Assembly: GCA_958299035.1 (NCBI GenBank)
Contig: CATQJL010000316.1
Location: 25,645,676 to 25,709,675, forward strand
Source of the DNA: Cylicocyclus nassatus
Taxonomy: Eukaryota; Nematoda; Chromadorea; Rhabditida; Strongylidae
Direction: 5' to 3'
Length of the DNA stretch: 64,000 bases
The position numbers were made by a program, and so were the translations under genes. Shown here piece after piece: positions 60,599-64,000 of the stretch; position 1 is the first letter of the stretch; every line of letters begins with the position of its first letter. Below the pieces are notes generated by a model. That model saw nothing but the letters and a program-made list of their open reading frames with translations. It searched no databases and was not told where the DNA came from.

Positions 60599-61543
60599 TA
60601 GAAAGTTCTCGGACATTTTCAGAAAAGATCTGCTATTTCTCGAAACTCAATGCATATACATCAGATGAAGGTACCATTCGATAGAGCAAAGCAAGCTCTA
60701 CAAGATGATATGCAAAAACTCGTACCAGCTTCGACCCGCCTAAGTTCGCACCCAAAATTTGAGTCGTAACGAAATTCAAAAAAATCGCGAAAAAATTAAA
60801 TCTTTGTTCAAACAAATTCTACGGATCTCCAACTTGCTAATAAAAATTACGGAACACATCAGAACTCATGTGCCGTTCCTGTAATTTTTTCTCATCTAGA
60901 AATCGAAAAAACGAAAATTTTCATGCTTGTCTAAAAACGAAACTGTGCTGTTTCCACCGACGTAATTGAATAGTACAAGCCCTTAAAAGTATAACCGTAA
61001 TTTTTCGGCTTTCCGTAAGCCCTAGTTGTCGAAAAATACTGAATTTAGCATGGAACGCCCGAGTGAGGAAAGCTCAATCCGCCAATTTTCGGGAATTAGG
61101 GCCTGTAGAAGGCTAAAAAACTAAAAATTTACGATTATACTTGTAAGGGCTTGTACTCTTCAATTACATGAGTGAAAACAGCACAGCTTCGTTTTTATAC
61201 ACGCATGAAAATTCTCGTTTTTTCGATTTTTAGGTGAGGAAAAATTACAGGAATGGTGCGTATGAGTGTCTGATGTGTTCCGCAACTTTTACGAGCAAGC
61301 TGGAGATCCGTAGGATTTGTTTGAAGAAAGATATGAATTTTTCGCGATTTTTTGAATTCCAGCACGACTCAAATTTTGGGTGCAAACTTACGGTGGGTCA
61401 AAGCTAGTGCGAACTTTTGCGTACCATCTCGTAGGACTTGCTTTACTCTATCGAATGGTACTCCTGCCTGATGTATATGCGTTAAGTTTCGGGAAATAGC
61501 AGATTTTTTTTGAAAATGTCCGAGAACTTTCTTACCAACCTAA
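60599..61543. mobile_element. Palindromic mariner-ended element, 945 bp
   Basis: The left arm starts GAAAGTTCTCGGACATTTTC and the right arm ends with its complement plus TTACCAACCTAA, then TA (61,544-61,545). The inversion centre is near 61,066, so almost the whole element is two arms of about 460 bases. Many landmarks match in mirror order, for example CAAGCCCTTA / AAGGGCTTG and AGCACAG / CTGTGCT. The terminal TTAGGTTGG is intact only on the right; the left terminus is trimmed. No coding capacity is seen. Confidence 0.85.
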
Positions 61544-61545
61544 TA

Positions 61546-62831
61546 TGTTCATTTCGTCCAATGGATCCCACTGTATTGAATATGGTGCTTGCGTTTGTGC
61601 TTCAGCTGCTCATTTGATTATCAAAACAATTTCGTGGTTAGAGCTCAAAGTACCAAATCTGACGCAGCGAGATCCAGGATGTGAAAAGATTCATCAACGT
61701 GTTGTACGGTAAAATATCGACAAAGTATGCGATCTTTACATTTTGGAAGAAATTCATAAGGACGTGCTTTTGTAGAATCGCAATTCGGCGACGGAAAACG
61801 GAACTTAATTACCCGAGATATTCTCGCAACTCTTGGGTGTGTGTCTGCGGGGTATAATTAGGCACAGCGAGCTCGCTGATTCCAGATTCTCCTCAGGATA
61901 CAGCGCTAAGCTAAGCCTCGCCCACACATTGCACCTTTTTTGGAATAGAACCAAAGCATGCCAGCAAGCTCGGCAATACCTGAGGCATCGAGGCTGGCTC
62001 ATCGCCAGAATGTGCCAAAAAGGGCTGCGAGGCTCAAAATGGAGTCAATGGAAAGAAAAATAGATGGTTTTCATCAGTAGGACTAGACAATCTGATCATG
62101 GCTGATTTCACAGCACAGCATTGAGTGCCGAGATGGAAGTATTCAGTTTTATAAAAAAACCCCATAAATCTAAAAATGAACTCGGTGATATGCAGCGTCA
62201 TCAGTGATAGGATAACTAGCTGACCTTCATTGTCTTTTATCAACGAGTTTGTATCCTCAAGGCATACTCTTTTCGCTAGGGAGATAGTTCATTCCTCTGT
62301 TTCAAAAAATAGGGAAAAAGTAGTTTGACATACGAAGGAGTAGGAAATGTCTAGTCGAATCAACTCCTAACGTCTAACCTCACAAAGATCTATATTGCTG
62401 GAAGATTGACAACTTGAAAAATACACAACTCAGTAAACAAAATAGTTATTTTACATGCGTCCTATGGCGTGCTTTATTTCTTCATCACTTTGTAAGCTGA
62501 AAGTCGACATAGTTTATTGAAATTTCGGCTCTGTAATGAAAAGGCCGTGCAAAACTAATGGCATATTTGAAAAGAGCTTCTCAGAAAATTCCTGGATCTG
62601 TATTTTCATCGAGTTTAAGCAGATACTGTTGCTGAATAACAGTTCTGTGATTCTATTGAATTCGAGCGAAGAGTACGAGCGTGGGACGAGAATTATCAAA
62701 TGACCCGAAGTTCTTTGAAAACGAATTTGAAGCTACAAGATTTTTCCACATTTCAACAGCTCTTCTATATCCTTTAAATGAAGCCCGCGGTATCATTTTA
62801 CACCATAATAAAGAGAGTAGTTTCGGAAGGT
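61546..62831. other. Interior stretch without a proven gene
   Basis: A minus-strand segment ending in TAA at 62,514 follows a TTCAATAG acceptor-like site and has a coding-like pattern (contains LLFSNSICLNSMKIQIQEF), but no relative is known to me. Other short frames (61,805-62,063; 62,034-62,243) are unsupported. Confidence 0.3.
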
Positions 62832-63410
62832 CCTTGCTGGAAGAATCTACGATAGGCCATGCGGGCCGCTTTACACCTTCGCGAAGAGACGTGCGCAGAA
62901 AGAATCAATAATACTGAATTTCGAACCGAAGTCATGCTTTATATAGAATTATTCGTCTTGATGAGCGCAGCACTTTTTTTCGTATTCACAATGTGCTTAT
63001 TCCAAAGAGAGTTATGGCGAGTGGAATTTACCTGTGATTTTTGCAGAACTCGCCAACGCTCTATCTTTTTGAAAATTAGTATGAGGCTATCTTTTAGCGC
63101 ATGGTAATCTGCGAAAACAGCATTATAAGAGTACTTAATGGATATTCTACGTTCGATAGGCGCTGTTTCATGTCTTCGCGAAAGGACTTCGCAGAACAAT
63201 TTTAAAGAAGTTGATACGGAATATCAAAGATATCGTACCCACCATTTCCAGTTTATCAAATGCTGGATGCTTCGCGCCGAGCTAAGCCGAATGGTGGCTT
63301 CGGATGTACAATTCGTCCACTCTGAAGCAAGAGATGTCTACGCGGCGGTGATGTGGCATGAATTAGGCGACCGTCACATAATTCACGCGACCGTCACATA
63401 ACCCACGCTA

Positions 63411-64000
63411 ACTAACTCGCATGAGTTAGGCTTAGGTCGTCGCGGTCACGATACCGTCGCGCCGTAATTTCTGAATTACGAGAAATTACGCACTTATTGC
63501 AATTTGTGATACTCGTCCGACGCGAGACTGTAGCGATAATCGCCGCGAGCAAAACTCAGCGATGTCGTGTCGCGTATGCTGTGCAGGCACTGGGCGATAT
63601 TGCTAAGGGGGGAGGAGACGTCGAGAGTTTTTTTTTGTAAAGATGCGTTGATGTTTCGGCGCGTTTTTGTTTGGAGAAGAAGTCAATCTCATGTGAAGTA
63701 ATTACGCGAAAAAACTCCGAGCTTTGTCGATTTCCGTCGTGATTATGATTTGTTCGAGTTCTCCGTTTTTTTAATAAATCTGAGTTGTTTGTTTTTGAAG
63801 GGTTTCTTTGGTAATAGCAATAATGAGGTAATGTTTTGAACAAAGTAAATGCATCTCATTGTCTTGCCTAACTGGAAGTTCTTACGTTTTTGCTATTCAC
63901 ACAAATGCGAGAGAATTTTCGCCTTCGTTACTAGTACAACACTACAAAGCAGTTCTGTTTGTGTTTTTCGCTATCTTTGTGCTATGCTTCATTTTTCTCA
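63411..64000. other. Right-edge stretch with hairpins and no gene
   Basis: CTAACTC-GCAT-GAGTTAG (63,411-63,428) and GTAATTTCT with AGAAATTAC (63,464-63,489) form short perfect stems. GC-rich TCGCG motifs follow to about 63,600, then AT-rich sequence. The minus frame at 63,556-63,843 shows no domain. Confidence 0.4.

Larger units (their letters stand above)
59143..63410. mobile_element. Composite element with long inverted arms, about 4.3 kb
   Basis: The left arm (about 59,143-59,775) and right arm (about 62,832-63,410) are inverted copies at roughly 75 per cent by eye. Shared landmarks are CATGAATTAGGCGACCGTC (complement at 59,189-59,207; 63,358-63,376), TTCGCGAA, GAGGCTATCTTTTAGCGCA, GCGAGT.GAATTT and TTTGCTGGA-type ends. 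The termini carry TTAGGCGACCGTCRCRTAA. No transposase is recognisable inside. The middle now holds a Helitron 5' fragment and a mariner-ended palindrome, which I read as later insertions. It may be a foldback-type element or two inverted copies of one family. Confidence 0.7.

Overview
The window looks like repeat-rich nuclear DNA of an invertebrate animal, most likely a nematode. I infer this from the mix of mariner-type miniature elements, a Helitron with typical animal termini, an LTR retrotransposon with a nematode-style Gag, and short intron-like gaps with TTTTTAG-type acceptors. A strongylid (hookworm-like) worm is my best guess, but that is inference. No bacterial features are present, and no complete host gene can be recognised.

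Bases 1 to about 44,750 are one uninterrupted minisatellite that continues off the left edge. It is built from two pieces. One is a 26-bp unit, 23 nt of which form an imperfect hairpin. The other is a 12-bp piece that equals the 26-mer with its hairpin apex removed. They occur as 26-bp or 26+12 = 38-bp units. Over this lie tandem and segmental duplications at 0.8 to 5.9 kb scale, in which paired blocks often differ by exactly one inner repeat. Because 26 and 38 both leave remainder 2 on division by 3, and the consensus has no stop triplet on the minus strand, all three minus frames stay open for long runs. I treat these reading frames as a by-product of the repeat. The array stops abruptly inside a Helitron-like element whose 3' end (GC hairpin, CTAG, then T) is at 44,910. 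A separate 5' fragment of the same family lies at 60,361.

Bases 44,911 to 64,000 are AT-rich and full of transposon pieces: an 82-bp inverted repeat (45.6-45.9 kb), a nested hairpin (46.4 kb), mariner-type elements at 47.3-48.4 and 56.6-57.5 kb, palindromic elements at 50.2, 52.4-53.1 and 60.6-61.5 kb, a small GC-ended element (58.3 kb), and a roughly 4.3-kb element with long inverted arms (59.1-63.4 kb) that now contains the Helitron fragment and one palindrome. At 53,163-56,534 (minus strand) lies a structurally complete LTR retrotransposon: 364/366-bp LTRs, 4-bp target duplication, primer-binding site and polypurine tract. It carries only gag and a protease region and no polymerase, and it is broken by an in-frame stop and frameshifts.

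Small exon-like pieces on the minus strand (about 51.9, 52.2, 56.6 and 58.9 kb) may be remnants or parts of host genes. The 56.6-kb piece is a 100-nt candidate exon wedged between a mariner insertion at its splice acceptor and the LTR element at its splice donor.
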